Shown: in pieces, positions 1-10,909 of the stretch
Numbering within the stretch: the first letter of the stretch is position 1
Layout: each line of letters begins with the position of its first letter
Source of the DNA: an uncultured Coriobacteriaceae bacterium
GTDB lineage: Bacteria > Actinomycetota > Coriobacteriia > Coriobacteriales > Atopobiaceae
Reading direction: 5' to 3'
Assembly (NCBI GenBank): GCA_902779675.1
Contig: CACZCK010000020.1
Span: 1-64,000 of the forward strand
DNA: 64,000 nt
The notes under the pieces: model-generated
Database searches by the model: none
The model's input: only the letters and a program-made list of their open reading frames with translations
What the model was told of the DNA's origin: nothing
Made by a program: the position numbers and the translations under genes

Positions 1-117
1 TTGTCCGTTGTCATTACGCTGATACTGGCGTTTGTTTTTCTGCATGAAGAATTTACTTTTAAGTCAGTGATAGGGTGTATCCTGATTGGAGCCGGAACAA
101 TGCTGATGGTTCTGTGA
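1..117 (+). CDS. EamA/DMT-family transporter, C-terminal end (partial)
   Basis: The first reading frame is open from the left edge to a TGA at 115-117. It encodes 38 residues: a hydrophobic helix (SVVITLILAFVFL), a short HEEFTFKS turn and a second helix (GCILIGAGTMLMVL). This helix, charged HE(E/R) turn and Gly-rich last helix are the usual end of EamA-family ten-helix inner-membrane exporters. The start lies outside the window, so substrate and length are unknown. Base composition is clearly more AT-rich than everything to its right, and codon choice (TTT, AAA-type codons, ATA) differs. This suggests DNA acquired from a lower-GC donor. It could also be the tail of another small drug/metabolite transporter. 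Confidence 0.6.
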   Translation: MSVVITLILAFVFLHEEFTFKSVIGCILIGAGTMLMVL

Positions 118-149
118 TACAAATTCCCGTTTGTGCGCCCGAGTCCCGC

Positions 150-290
150 TCACCCTCGCAGGATGTCATCGAGCATCGCATAGCGCACCGCGTCTATCGA
201 GTGGTCGTTCCCGTCGGGGATGTCATCGATCCGGTTGCCGTCCTTGTCGCGCTCGAACTCCTTGAGCGTGAACTCCGAGAAGGTCAGCAG
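150..290 (-). pseudogene. Phage terminase large-subunit C-terminal remnant
   Basis: About 45 codons ending at the stop near 150 read FSEFTLKEFERDKDGNRIDD followed by IPDGNDHSIDAVRYAM. The pattern D(G/K)(D/N)(N/D)H-x-IDA-x-RYA is the typical end of phage large terminase subunits, just after the nuclease domain. Upstream in the same frame the sequence turns into Arg/Cys-rich nonsense. No other frame restores terminase sequence, so this is a decayed fragment and not a gene. It lies only 33 bases beyond the EamA stop and points toward it. Together the two look like the scar of an integrated element. Assignment rests on the motif only. Confidence 0.55.
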
Positions 291-488
291 GCACCGCTTC
301 GGACGATGACGATTCCGCGCAGCCCAGGCTGTCGAGACCTTCGACCGCCTGGGCTGCCTCGTCTTCGCGCGACAGGTTCGCGTGATCCAAATGACGCAGC
401 CCTCTTGCCAAGTGACGAGAGGGCTGCGCTGATATCGCATCGCTTGATTAGACGGATGTGAGGGGGCGGGCACATCCGCGCTTGCGAG

Positions 489-1907
489 CTAGCTCACCGT
501 CGTCACGACCAGCTCGGGCTCCTTGAGCGTTATGTGGTGACTGAACCATATATGCGCAAAGTTGTTGGCGAGGTACGTATTTACAGCTTCCATCTTGTCT
601 GATGCCGCCTTAAGATCGCGGAGACTCACGTGACCTGCCGTCATGAGCTCAAGGATGGCCTCGTAGTTGGCACTTTCCCCCTCAGTCATCCCCTCTCCCC
701 CATTTGGGGTAGGTAGTAGCCAGCCCCAGTTGGGTGCACGGCAGACGATGCTACGCTGGTCGTTTGAACCCCAAAGAAAGACGTAGGTCGAGATGTCACC
801 GGGCTCCCATAGCAAGTCACAGTCACCTTCTACGACAGACAACAAGACGCCGTCTTGAGCCATCCCCTTGAGATAGATCTTCGTTACGGGATAGCCCCCT
901 TTGTAATAGGTGGTCTCCCACTCGACCCTATCGGTCCATGTGTCGGGAAGCTCGATGACGACGCCATCCGTTTCGATGGTCTTCCCGACACCTGCATAGC
1001 GAGACCAGTATTCAACCTTCTCGGAGTCATCGCGACCGGCAAGGCAATCATCTATGGTCACCACCTCGTCAGAACCGTCCATGACAAGCGACACCAACGC
1101 ATAGTCGCCAGTGTCACGCTGCTGGATGACTGCGTGCCCACTGCTGCGGTCGGCCCGCGTCCCAAGCGCCTCAGCCATCGCACGTTCGGCCTCGTCGACA
1201 TCGAGAAGGTACCAACTGGCATCGATGTCGCCTTGGGCATACGCGGTGAAGTAGGTAAAGGCAATGTCCGCGCGGTCACCCTCGAGCTGCTTGACGGAGT
1301 CCACGTGCGCATAGCGCACATAATCGTCTATGCGAGGCTCTACCACAGTATACAGACGCCCCCTATGCTCCCAGAACCGCCGACCCTGATACCCCTCCAA
1401 AGGTAGGTCGAAACCCAGCATCTGCCTCACAAGGTCCTCGACGACAGCACTATCGACGCTTGCGGTGTACCACGAGCCGTTGCACGACCCAGAAGAGCCC
1501 CGCTTGTCGGGAGCATCCTGATAGCCAGCGGTGCTGCCCTCAATCTTGGTGTCCGCGTCCTCGCATGCGTCGGGCTCGTAGCGCCTCAGATAGGTGTATG
1601 CCCACAAGAGGACGCGTTCCGTGTCATATCCCTTGGTCTCGGGAAGGTAAGGCGTAACCACAAGCTGCGTATTCATGAACGAGTCCAGGAACTGCCCGAT
1701 TTGCTGCTCCTCCGATGTCTCGACCGGGGCCGGCACGGTCTCTGCGTCATCCGCCAAGACCTCCTCTGTCGCCGGCTCCTCGGCCGCCACGTCTCCTCGC
1801 TGGTCCTTGGACGAGCAACCAGGGAGACCGAGTGCTGCCACGAGCAGCGCGATGAGCGCTGCATGCAGTAACGATGACTTGGCAGATACGAACTCGCTCA
1901 ATACCAT
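489..1907 (-). CDS. Putative secreted lipoprotein of unknown function
   Basis: I read 472 residues from the ATG at 1907, which has a GAGAGG ribosome site nine bases upstream. An in-frame ATG ten codons earlier has none. The N-terminus is a type II signal peptide: hydrophobic helix at about residues 13-28, lipobox L-P-G-C with Cys31 as the predicted lipidated residue. An acidic Glu/Ala/Thr-rich linker follows, the usual spacer between membrane anchor and folded part. The remaining 400 residues are rich in Tyr, Trp and Asp and include several cysteines (for example in YEPDACEDAD and NGSWYTA-flanking segments), fitting an extracytoplasmic protein with disulfides. I recognise no catalytic motif or named domain. 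It stands alone, not in an operon, upstream of mobile-element debris. Confidence 0.7.
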   Translation of the reverse strand: MVLSEFVSAKSSLLHAALIALLVAALGLPGCSSKDQRGDVAAEEPATEEVLADDAETVPAPVETSEEQQIGQFLDSFMNTQLVVTPYLPETKGYDTERVLLWAYTYLRRYEPDACEDADTKIEGSTAGYQDAPDKRGSSGSCNGSWYTASVDSAVVEDLVRQMLGFDLPLEGYQGRRFWEHRGRLYTVVEPRIDDYVRYAHVDSVKQLEGDRADIAFTYFTAYAQGDIDASWYLLDVDEAERAMAEALGTRADRSSGHAVIQQRDTGDYALVSLVMDGSDEVVTIDDCLAGRDDSEKVEYWSRYAGVGKTIETDGVVIELPDTWTDRVEWETTYYKGGYPVTKIYLKGMAQDGVLLSVVEGDCDLLWEPGDISTYVFLWGSNDQRSIVCRAPNWGWLLPTPNGGEGMTEGESANYEAILELMTAGHVSLRDLKAASDKMEAVNTYLANNFAHIWFSHHITLKEPELVVTTVS

Positions 1908-2142
1908 GCGGACCAACCTCTCAAGACATTGTGACATGCGACTGGCATGAAACCATCAATGACAGACTTGTGCAAGTTGAACACAGTCAGGATATCGTTT
2001 CAGAAGAACGCCTCGTTGCGCAACACGAGAGAGGCATCCGGCGAACAAAACAAAGGGTACGACAGCGAGACGTGAGTCATCATCAACGCGATTGCCACAT
2101 CGGCTTGATGCGTTCCAGGTCTTTTTTTGCAAGCAGAATAGA

Positions 2143-2206
2143 GGCCGTTGTATTCTCGTTTGCTTGATTTGTACCACTTTCGTACCAACCAGCGAACACA
2201 ACGGCC
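2143..2206. repeat. Inverted repeat in the 328-bp gap upstream of the lipoprotein gene
   Basis: GGCCGTTGTATTC (2143-2155) is matched by GAACACAACGGCC (2194-2206), 13-bp arms with one mismatch. A smaller pair GTAC (2171-2174) and GTAC (2182-2185) lies in the loop. The element sits between the end of the first glucosidase gene and the lipoprotein start, both on the minus strand. It could be an operator for the lipoprotein gene or part of the glucosidase terminator, although no clear U-run follows. The rest of the 1908-2235 gap shows no gene and no convincing promoter. Confidence 0.4.
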
Positions 2207-2235
2207 CAAAGCTCAGCGTTTCTGCAGGTCAAACC

Positions 2236-3711
<1,476 letters not shown>

Positions 3712-3863
3712 CTATTGGATGCCCTTGTCCCTGCATCCATTCTCCCAAAACCCGCTGCATGAGACGACATGACCCAACTAGCGGGACCCGTCATTCGGCA
3801 TGCGTGCATCGGGCAGACGCTCGTCGCTCGCCTCGGCAGACGCGCTCCGCCCGCGGCGATGCG

Positions 3864-3872
3864 TGCCATAAT
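3864..3872 (+). promoter_or_regulatory. Extended -10 promoter for the beta-C-S lyase gene
   Basis: TGC followed by CATAAT forms an extended -10 element (TGn + -10) about 30 bases ahead of the ATG at 3902. No good -35 is present, which is acceptable for extended -10 promoters. The divergent glucosidase promoter must lie in the same 205-base gap, but I see no clear candidate for it. Confidence 0.45.
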
Positions 3873-3901
3873 TGATGCGTACGCGTCAGAAAGGACTCCC
3901 C

Positions 3902-5110
3902 ATGCGCTTCGACTTCACCACCATCCCCGACCGGCACAACCACGACGCCATCGCCATCGACGGCCTGGGCGATGGCACCGGCTTTGCCCCCGCGGCACCC
4001 AAGGAGGGCTTCGACTCCATTCCGCTGTGGGTGGCCGACATGAGCTTTGCCACGGCTCCCTCGGTCACGCGCGCCATGCACGAGCGCATCGGTCATCCCT
4101 TCTTTGGCTACTACGAGGAGAGCGACGCATACTTTGACGCCATCCGCTGGTGGCACGCCACGCGCAAGGGGGTCGACGACATCGCCCGCGAGCACATCGG
4201 CTACGAGAACGGCGTGCTGGGCGGTGTGGTCACAGCCCTCAACGTGCTCTGCTCCAGGGGCGACAACGTGCTGGTGCACTCCCCCACCTACATCGGCTTT
4301 ACCATGGCCTGCGAGAACAACGGCTACCACCTGGTACACAGTCCGCTCGTGCTGGACGACGGCGGCGTCTGGCGCATGGACTTCGAGGACATGGAGCGCC
4401 GCATCGTGGAGAACAAAATCCATGCGGCCATCTTCTGCTCGCCGCACAACCCCTGCGGACGCGTCTGGGAGCTCTGGGAGCTCGAGCAGGCCATGGCGAT
4501 CTTCGAGCGTCATGACGTGTGGGTCATCTCGGATGAGATCTGGAGCGACCTGCTGCTGAACGGTGCCACCCACACCCCCACCCAGCAGGTGAGCGACTGG
4601 GCGCACGAGCACGTGGCGGCATTCTACGCCCCCTCCAAGACCTTCAACCTCGCGGGTCTGGTGGGCTCCTACGGCGTGGTGTACAACAGGTGGCTGCGCG
4701 ACCGCATGAACAAGGAGCAGAGCCTGGGCCACTACAACGCCCAGAACGTGCTCTCGATGCATGCGCTGGTGGGCGCCTACAGCGAGGAAGGCGCCGCCTG
4801 GACCGACGAGCTCTGCCAGGTGCTGTCCGACAACGTCAACTACGCCCACCAGAAGCTGGCCGGCTACCCGGGCGTGCAATGCGCCAAGCCCGAGGGCACC
4901 TACGTGCTGCTGGCCGACTGCCGCGCCTGGTGCGACGAACACGGCGTGAGCTACGCCGACTTCCCGCGGCTGGGCTGGGACGTGGGCGTCACCTGGCACG
5001 ACGGGCGCCTCTTCGAATGCCCGGGTTGCGTGCGCATCGCGGTCTCCGTGCCCCACAGCCAGGTGGTCGATGCCTTCGACCGCCTCGATCGCCACGTCTT
5101 CTGCCGCTAG
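3902..5110 (+). CDS. MalY/PatB-type PLP aminotransferase, cystathionine beta-lyase
   Basis: This 402-residue fold-type I pyridoxal-phosphate enzyme is of the MalY/PatB branch, which cleaves cystathionine and other beta-C-S substrates to give pyruvate, ammonia and a thiol. Signatures are PLWVADMSFA near residue 42, YENGVLGGV near 101, the SPHNPCGRVW motif near 180 typical of this branch, the PLP-binding aspartate D211 in VISDEIW, and the PLP lysine K246 in APSKTFNLAGL. The start at 3902 has an AAAGGA ribosome site; an earlier in-frame ATG at 3872 overlaps the -10 box and is rejected. It is a single-gene unit ended by the hairpin at 5212-5250. Some homologs also have regulatory roles (E. coli MalY represses maltose genes), which the sequence cannot settle. 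Confidence 0.88.
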   Translation: MRFDFTTIPDRHNHDAIAIDGLGDGTGFAPAAPKEGFDSIPLWVADMSFATAPSVTRAMHERIGHPFFGYYEESDAYFDAIRWWHATRKGVDDIAREHIGYENGVLGGVVTALNVLCSRGDNVLVHSPTYIGFTMACENNGYHLVHSPLVLDDGGVWRMDFEDMERRIVENKIHAAIFCSPHNPCGRVWELWELEQAMAIFERHDVWVISDEIWSDLLLNGATHTPTQQVSDWAHEHVAAFYAPSKTFNLAGLVGSYGVVYNRWLRDRMNKEQSLGHYNAQNVLSMHALVGAYSEEGAAWTDELCQVLSDNVNYAHQKLAGYPGVQCAKPEGTYVLLADCRAWCDEHGVSYADFPRLGWDVGVTWHDGRLFECPGCVRIAVSVPHSQVVDAFDRLDRHVFCR

Positions 5111-5211
5111 CCCCGACCCTGCCGCTCGCGCCGCCCAGGCCCCGCCTGCTGCGTCGCCGCGAGAGCTTACATCTCCCTGACCTTGCGATGCTATGGTGAG
5201 GGTGCGACTGA

Positions 5212-5250
5212 GAGACCCCGACAGGCTTGCCTGCCGGGGTCTCGGCTTTT
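5212..5250 (+). terminator. Rho-independent terminator of the beta-C-S lyase gene
   Basis: GAGACCCCG (5212-5220) pairs perfectly with CGGGGTCTC (5235-5243), followed by GGCTTTT. It lies 100 bases after the stop codon at 5110. Confidence 0.85.
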
Positions 5251-5265
5251 GTGGCGTGCGGCCCC

Positions 5266-5330
5266 TTCGCGCAAGAGGGGCTTCGCGCAGAAGGGACCAC
5301 CCCCTTTGCGCGAAGCCCCTCTTGCGCGAA
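5266..5330. repeat. Perfect 24-bp-arm palindrome (TTCGCGCA family)
   Basis: Bases 5266-5289 are the exact reverse complement of 5307-5330. The centre continues as AAGGG / CCCTT around ACCACC. No U-run follows on either side. It belongs with the palindromes at 18256-18325, 52226-52299 and 57118-57151, which share Gn-core-Cn centres and TTCGCGC-type or TGACTCA-type arms. Confidence 0.8.
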
Positions 5331-5425
5331 GCCAGTGAAATCCACCTCCTGTTTACTACTAAGCCTTATCTATAAACACGTTATTATTTGATGCGCAACA
5401 CCGCGGAATCACCAAGGAGACGGTC

Positions 5426-5506
5426 ATGCAAGGTATCGTGAAGGACTTCTGCGAGCGAAGCGAGCAGTTCGAGCCTGGCGTTGTCCGCCACTACCTGCGC
5501 GGATAG
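5426..5506 (+). CDS. Small ORF, 26 residues, possible leader or independent peptide
   Basis: An ATG at 5426 follows a strong AAGGAG ribosome site with good spacing and opens 26 codons, beginning MQGIVKDFCERSEQF and ending HYLRG, closed by TAG. An AT-rich stretch (5340-5400, with TATAAA and TATTAT) lies upstream and could hold a promoter. A long GC-rich hairpin follows 21 bases after the stop. The layout looks like a complete miniature transcription unit. It could equally be the start of a gene whose remainder was lost. I recognise no family. Nothing in the 500-base gap 5111-5611 argues for a longer gene. Confidence 0.35.
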   Translation: MQGIVKDFCERSEQFEPGVVRHYLRG

Positions 5507-5527
5507 CGCATCGATCGCACCGACGGA

Positions 5528-5562
5528 GGGCGCTCCAACGTCGCTGCGACGTTGGGGCGCCC
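5528..5562. terminator. 16-bp GC-rich hairpin, probable shared terminator
   Basis: GGGCGCTCCAACGTCG pairs with CGACGTTGGGGCGCCC around a CTG loop (16 pairs, one G-U). It lies between the small ORF on the plus strand and the end of the second glucosidase gene on the minus strand. Neither side has a U-run, so termination efficiency is uncertain. Confidence 0.5.
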
Positions 5563-5611
5563 CCTATCTGCCGCGACGCACGCCTGCGTCTGGCGCTCTG
5601 TCAAGGCGTGC

Positions 5612-7093
<1,482 letters not shown>

Positions 7094-7185
7094 TCATTCG
7101 AAACATCCCTTCGGATGATTGTCTCATGACAGGGAGGGCAACAATGCACTTCAGGATGCCTATGTCGGCTGAAGGATGAATGGGG

Positions 7186-8295
7186 CTACTCGGAGGTCTC
7201 CGCAGCCTCGGAAGTCGCATTCAAGTCGACCTCGCCTAGGTATTCCTCGAGCGTCTGACCAGAGTCGTGCATCTCCTTGGCGGCCTCGACGCCCACGTAG
7301 CGGAAGTGCCAGTTCTCATTCTTGGTGCCGGTGATGTCTTCCTTGCCCTCTGGGTAGCGCTGGATGAAGCCGTACTGCCAGCCGTTCTCGCGCAGCCACG
7401 TCTGGATCGGCGCGTTGTGCTCCTCATCGAAGTAGACGGAGCAGATGTCGGCGGCAAGGCCCAGCTCATGCTCGGAGGTGCCAGGAACGGCCACGCTCTG
7501 ACCCGTCAGCTCGTAGGCCTCTTCCTCGGAGTAGCCCTCGGCCAGGTACTCCTGGTAGGTGGTATCCCAGATCTCCTGCTGACGCTCGTGCGAGCGATAC
7601 GCCTCGTTGATGAAGACGTCGTCGTAACCGGCCGCGGCGCAGTCGTCCACCATCTTCTGGAGCTGCTCGGCGATGCGCGAGTCGATGTAACGCTCCTCGC
7701 CGATCTCGACCACATCGGTCTGCCAGTCTGCGGGAATCGGATGGTTCTTGTTGACGAGCGTGAGCTCCCAGGAGCTCTTCTTGGCCTCCTGTTCCTGGCG
7801 CGCTGCCTCAGCCGCCTGAGCCTCGGCCTCCTCTGCCTTGCGCGCCGCCTCGGCGGCCTCCTTCTCGCGCACAGCCTCGCGGTAGTCGGCGTGGCATTGC
7901 GCACCCAGCATGAGAATGCTCAGCAGGGCCACGAACAGGGCTAGCAGCAGCGGATACGGGCTCGCCGGCTTGCGGCGACGCCTGCGCTTGGCGCCTTTGC
8001 CGGCAGCCGGGCGCTTCTTGGCCCTCTTGCGAACGGGAGACTCGACAGCTGCCGCGCCATGGGCGGACTCTTCTGCGGCGGCAGCCTGCTCCTCGGAGGT
8101 CTCCCCTGCCTCATCGGTGACTTCCACGGCGGCAGACGCCACGGCCGAGGCGGGCTCGCCTGTACCCGCAGCCTCTTGTGCCTCCTTTGCCGCAAGGGCC
8201 TCTGCTGCCTCCGCCACCTGCTCGGCGGTCAATCGGTCCATGCTGGTGGTCTCGTCGGCTGACGGCCCACCCATCACATCAGGACGCTCTTCCAT
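7186..8295 (-). CDS. Membrane-anchored VanY-type D-alanyl-D-alanine carboxypeptidase
   Basis: A 369-residue peptidase M15B protein expected to trim the terminal D-Ala from wall peptides outside the cell. Residues 1-90 are acidic and Ala/Glu-rich, 90-110 are a Lys/Arg patch, and 113-131 form one membrane helix (positive-inside, so the C-terminal part is outside). Residues 140-172 are an Ala/Glu/Lys-rich coiled coil and 180-345 the catalytic domain. Zinc ligands are H276 and D283 in SEHELGLAAD and H330 in ENWHFRY, with E327 as general base. The PIPADW motif (187-191) marks the VanY domain start. The long charged cytoplasmic extension is unusual for VanY enzymes. No vancomycin-resistance genes adjoin it; it lies next to the polysaccharide-control operon. 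Confidence 0.85.
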   Translation of the reverse strand: MEERPDVMGGPSADETTSMDRLTAEQVAEAAEALAAKEAQEAAGTGEPASAVASAAVEVTDEAGETSEEQAAAAEESAHGAAAVESPVRKRAKKRPAAGKGAKRRRRRKPASPYPLLLALFVALLSILMLGAQCHADYREAVREKEAAEAARKAEEAEAQAAEAARQEQEAKKSSWELTLVNKNHPIPADWQTDVVEIGEERYIDSRIAEQLQKMVDDCAAAGYDDVFINEAYRSHERQQEIWDTTYQEYLAEGYSEEEAYELTGQSVAVPGTSEHELGLAADICSVYFDEEHNAPIQTWLRENGWQYGFIQRYPEGKEDITGTKNENWHFRYVGVEAAKEMHDSGQTLEEYLGEVDLNATSEAAETSE

Positions 8296-8345
8296 GTCCT
8301 GCCCCCTTATGTCTTGTCGTATGTCCTGCCTAAGACGTTAGCACG

Positions 8346-8987
8346 CTAGGCCAGTAGGTCGGCGTATTTGCCCCATGCCTTCGCAAAGTACTCGTAGTGC
8401 TTGACGCGGTGCGCGTCGCTGGCCAGATAGCTGTACAGGCCGCCCTTGAGCATCTTGAGCGCTGGCTTGCGCTCGCGACCAAAGCGCCCGCCCGCAATGA
8501 AGTCAGTGGACGCCTGCAGCTTACAGCCCATCTCCACCAGCTCATAGGCCACGTTGATGTCCTTCTGAATGGCGATGTAGCGCTCCGGGTGCGCGATGAT
8601 CACCTCGTAACCCATGCCCTGCAGCGCGAAGATGGTGCGCTCGTAGTCGGCGTAGCGCGACGGCATGGCGCTGGTGGAGAGCTCGAGCAGAAACTCGTTG
8701 CTCCCGTCGAAGTGCAGGGCCTGGGCCCATTCCAGCCCCAGGTCCATGAGCTTGCGATGGTTGACCTCGAAGCCCATCTGCAGCGGAAAGCCGCCCGCGG
8801 CGTCCTCCAGCTCGTAGAACGCCTGCCACATGGCCTCGTAGTCGAAGTAGGGGTCGCGACAGTGTGGCGTGCAGGTGATCGATGTGATGCCTGCCGCCTT
8901 GGCGGCCTCGAGCATCTGGAGCGATTCCTCCAGCGAGCGGGACCCGTCGTCGACGCCGGGCAGGATGTGGCAGTGCATGTCACGCAT
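8346..8987 (-). CDS. CpsB/YwqE-type PHP-family protein-tyrosine phosphatase
   Basis: This 213-residue manganese-dependent PHP-fold phosphatase normally removes phosphate from the tyrosine cluster of the cognate BY-kinase and so controls capsule or exopolysaccharide chain assembly. It starts MRDMHCHILPGVDDGS, the H-x-H-x-LPGxDDG signature of the CpsB family. Other metal-site motifs are CTPHCRDPYF, HPERY and LASDAHR. It is the last gene of the unit that begins with the Wzz protein and the kinase upstream. The 93-base gap to the kinase stop contains a GC-rich imperfect hairpin. A GGGG ribosome site lies rather far (about 11 bases) from the ATG. Confidence 0.88.
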   Translation of the reverse strand: MRDMHCHILPGVDDGSRSLEESLQMLEAAKAAGITSITCTPHCRDPYFDYEAMWQAFYELEDAAGGFPLQMGFEVNHRKLMDLGLEWAQALHFDGSNEFLLELSTSAMPSRYADYERTIFALQGMGYEVIIAHPERYIAIQKDINVAYELVEMGCKLQASTDFIAGGRFGRERKPALKMLKGGLYSYLASDAHRVKHYEYFAKAWGKYADLLA

Positions 8988-9080
8988 GGGTTTACCAACC
9001 CCTTTGCATGAGGGGAGCCACGGCCAACGGCCGCGACCCCCCTCTCCTTTTAACTGGGAACGTTCGAGCGAACGGAACCC

Positions 9081-10076
9081 CTAGATCTCATCGTAGTTCG
9101 AGTGCGGAACGTACGGCGTGGTGGGAAGCGGCGAGGCTCCCGGGTTGCCGTCAGCATCGGTTGCTGCGGCGCGACGCGGACGTGCGGCAGCCTGCTCGGC
9201 CAAACGCTCGTAGACGCCCGTGTCATCGGAGGACGGAGCGGCAGGCGCCTGACGCACGGTAGCATCCGTTGACGCAGCCTTGCGACGCGCGGGAGGAGCA
9301 GTGGGAACCGGCGTGGACGCCTTTGCAGCAGACGAGCGCGACGGACGCTGCTTGGGTACCGGCATCTTGGGCGCGGGCGCCTGCGAGGTCGACTTGTCGT
9401 CATGGGTGTAGTAGTACTCGTAGTAGTACTCGCTGCTCGTGCGCTCGCAGTAGTTCATGATCATGCCTGCGAGGTTGCAGCCAGACTTCTTGAGCTGGTC
9501 GGCTGCCGCAGCCACCTCGGCCTTGCGGGTAAAGCCCTCTCGCACGACCATGAACACAGCGTCGACCTTGGTGCCCAGGACTGCCGCGTCGACGAAGGTG
9601 CCCACCGGCGGCGTGTCGAAGAGCACGTAGTCGTAGGTATTGCGGGCCAGGTCGACCAGCTTGGAGAAGCGGTTGGAGTTGAGCAGGTCGGATGGGTTGG
9701 GGATGCGCGGCTCGGAGTCGAGGAAGTACAGATTGGGAGTCTGCGTGGCCACGGCAGCCTGCTGCACCGTGCACTCGCCCGCCATGACGGCGTAGATGCC
9801 GTGCTGGGCGTGGACGCCCAGGGCGCGCGACATGGAGCGGCGACGCATGTCGCAATCCACCAGCAGGCAGGTCTTGCCCGAGGTGGCGATGGCGCTCGCC
9901 AGGTTGGCCGCAACGAAGGTCTTGCCCTCGTTAGGCACGGCCGAGGTGATGGCCATGGTGTGGACGGGATTGTCGACGTCCATGAAGCGGATGTTTGCGA
10001 GCAGCGTCTTGGCGGAGTTGACCACGCTGCTGCGGTCGTCCTTGCGCTGCTTTCCCAGATTATTGAACAGTGCCAT
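9081..10076 (-). CDS. CpsD/YwqD-type bacterial tyrosine kinase with long C-terminal tail
   Basis: A 331-residue BY-kinase of the Gram-positive split type: a cytoplasmic P-loop kinase activated by the separate Wzz-like membrane partner. Walker A is VPNEGKT (47-53), Walker A' is LLVDCDMRR (71-79) and Walker B is VLFDTPP (151-157). The autophosphorylation cluster is six tyrosines between 217 and 223. Normally this cluster ends the protein. Here about 108 more residues follow, rich in Pro, Ala, Ser and Arg and apparently disordered, ending with two more tyrosines (TPYVPHSNYDEI). The gene starts three bases after the Wzz stop, with a GAGGGGC ribosome site, so they are co-transcribed. Confidence 0.9.
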   Translation of the reverse strand: MALFNNLGKQRKDDRSSVVNSAKTLLANIRFMDVDNPVHTMAITSAVPNEGKTFVAANLASAIATSGKTCLLVDCDMRRRSMSRALGVHAQHGIYAVMAGECTVQQAAVATQTPNLYFLDSEPRIPNPSDLLNSNRFSKLVDLARNTYDYVLFDTPPVGTFVDAAVLGTKVDAVFMVVREGFTRKAEVAAAADQLKKSGCNLAGMIMNYCERTSSEYYYEYYYTHDDKSTSQAPAPKMPVPKQRPSRSSAAKASTPVPTAPPARRKAASTDATVRQAPAAPSSDDTGVYERLAEQAAARPRRAAATDADGNPGASPLPTTPYVPHSNYDEI

Positions 10077-10079
10077 TGC

Positions 10080-10733
10080 CTAGCCCCTCTCGACCTGCGG
10101 GAAGTGACCGATGACCGGCACGCCCACGATCTCCTCGACGTCGCTGCCGCTGCGCACGCGCGTGTCGAGCATGTCCTCGACCACCACCAGGCAGACGGCG
10201 GCAAACAGGCCCGCCATCATGCCCACCGCGGCGTACAGAGCACGGCGCGGACCGGAGGGGTTGAGCGGCACGGTTGCCTGGTCGATGACGTTGACCGACT
10301 CGATCTGCATGACCTCGGAGGCCACCTCGGAGGTGTCGGCCACAAGTGCGTTGGCCACGCTGGCAGTCTGCTGCGGGTCGTGGCCCACCACGGTGAGCGT
10401 GATGACGCGCGTAGTGGTCGAGCTGGTGATGGACAGGTCGAAGTCCTTGAGGTCGTCCAGGCCGAGCTGGTCGGCGACGTCGTTCTTGACGCGGTCGGAC
10501 TTGAGGATGGTCGACACGTCGTTGGTCAGCATCTGGCCTGCGGAGAGGTCTTGCTGCGTGACGGCGGTCGCCGCATCGTCGGTCTTGGACAGAACGTACA
10601 TGGTGGTTGAGGCAGTGTACTCGTCAGGCAGGAACAGGCTTCCCACGCCCACGATTATGGCCGTCAGCAGCGGAAGCAGGATGACGAGCCTCAACCGCTT
10701 GCGCAGCAGCCCCAGCAACTCGAACAAGGTCAT
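10080..10733 (-). CDS. Wzz/CpsC-type polysaccharide chain-length regulator and kinase activator
   Basis: This 217-residue membrane protein has two helices, near residues 18-37 (VILLPLLTAIIVGVGSLFL) and 168-192 (LYAAVGMMAGLFAAVCLVVV), bracketing an extracellular coiled domain. A proline-rich NPSGPRRALYA stretch precedes the second helix, as in Wzz/YveK proteins. It would set polymer length and activate the kinase encoded next to it through its cytoplasmic C-terminus. I take the ATG at 10733 (MTLFELLGLLRKRLRL), matching family starts; a GAGGGGG site lies 12 bases upstream. An earlier in-frame start would add ten unlikely residues. It is the first gene of the unit. No glycosyltransferase, flippase or polymerase gene lies nearby. 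Confidence 0.87.
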   Translation of the reverse strand: MTLFELLGLLRKRLRLVILLPLLTAIIVGVGSLFLPDEYTASTTMYVLSKTDDAATAVTQQDLSAGQMLTNDVSTILKSDRVKNDVADQLGLDDLKDFDLSITSSTTTRVITLTVVGHDPQQTASVANALVADTSEVASEVMQIESVNVIDQATVPLNPSGPRRALYAAVGMMAGLFAAVCLVVVEDMLDTRVRSGSDVEEIVGVPVIGHFPQVERG

Positions 10734-10794
10734 GGGTGAATGCAACCCCCTCACAAAGGGCACGAGGGCCCAACCTACTGATGAACAGACAGTA

Positions 10795-10818
10795 ACTATA
10801 ACAGAGCAGTTTTACTGC
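10795..10818 (-). promoter_or_regulatory. Promoter and overlapping inverted repeat of the Wzz-kinase-phosphatase operon
   Basis: On the minus strand an extended -10 (TG-T-TATAGT, TATAGT at 10800-10795) lies about 60 bases before the Wzz ATG. No good -35 is present. At that place sits a perfect inverted repeat GCAGT-TTT-ACTGC (10806-10818), well placed for an operator. The regulator is unknown. Confidence 0.45.
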
Positions 10819-10909
10819 GCTGGCTACGTGGTAGAGTTTACACGCAATTCCATTTGTGCCAGCTTGTCAGCGCTTTTCATGAGCCGTTTTGGCATTCGCA
10901 CGCAGATAT

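Noticed and set aside
2118-2126. Run of seven Ts as a plus-strand terminator
   Set aside because: No hairpin precedes it and no plus-strand gene ends there.
9003-9080. GC-rich imperfect hairpin between the kinase and phosphatase genes as a terminator or member of the palindrome family
   Set aside because: No U-run, poor pairing and no NNACT core; the three genes look like one operon.
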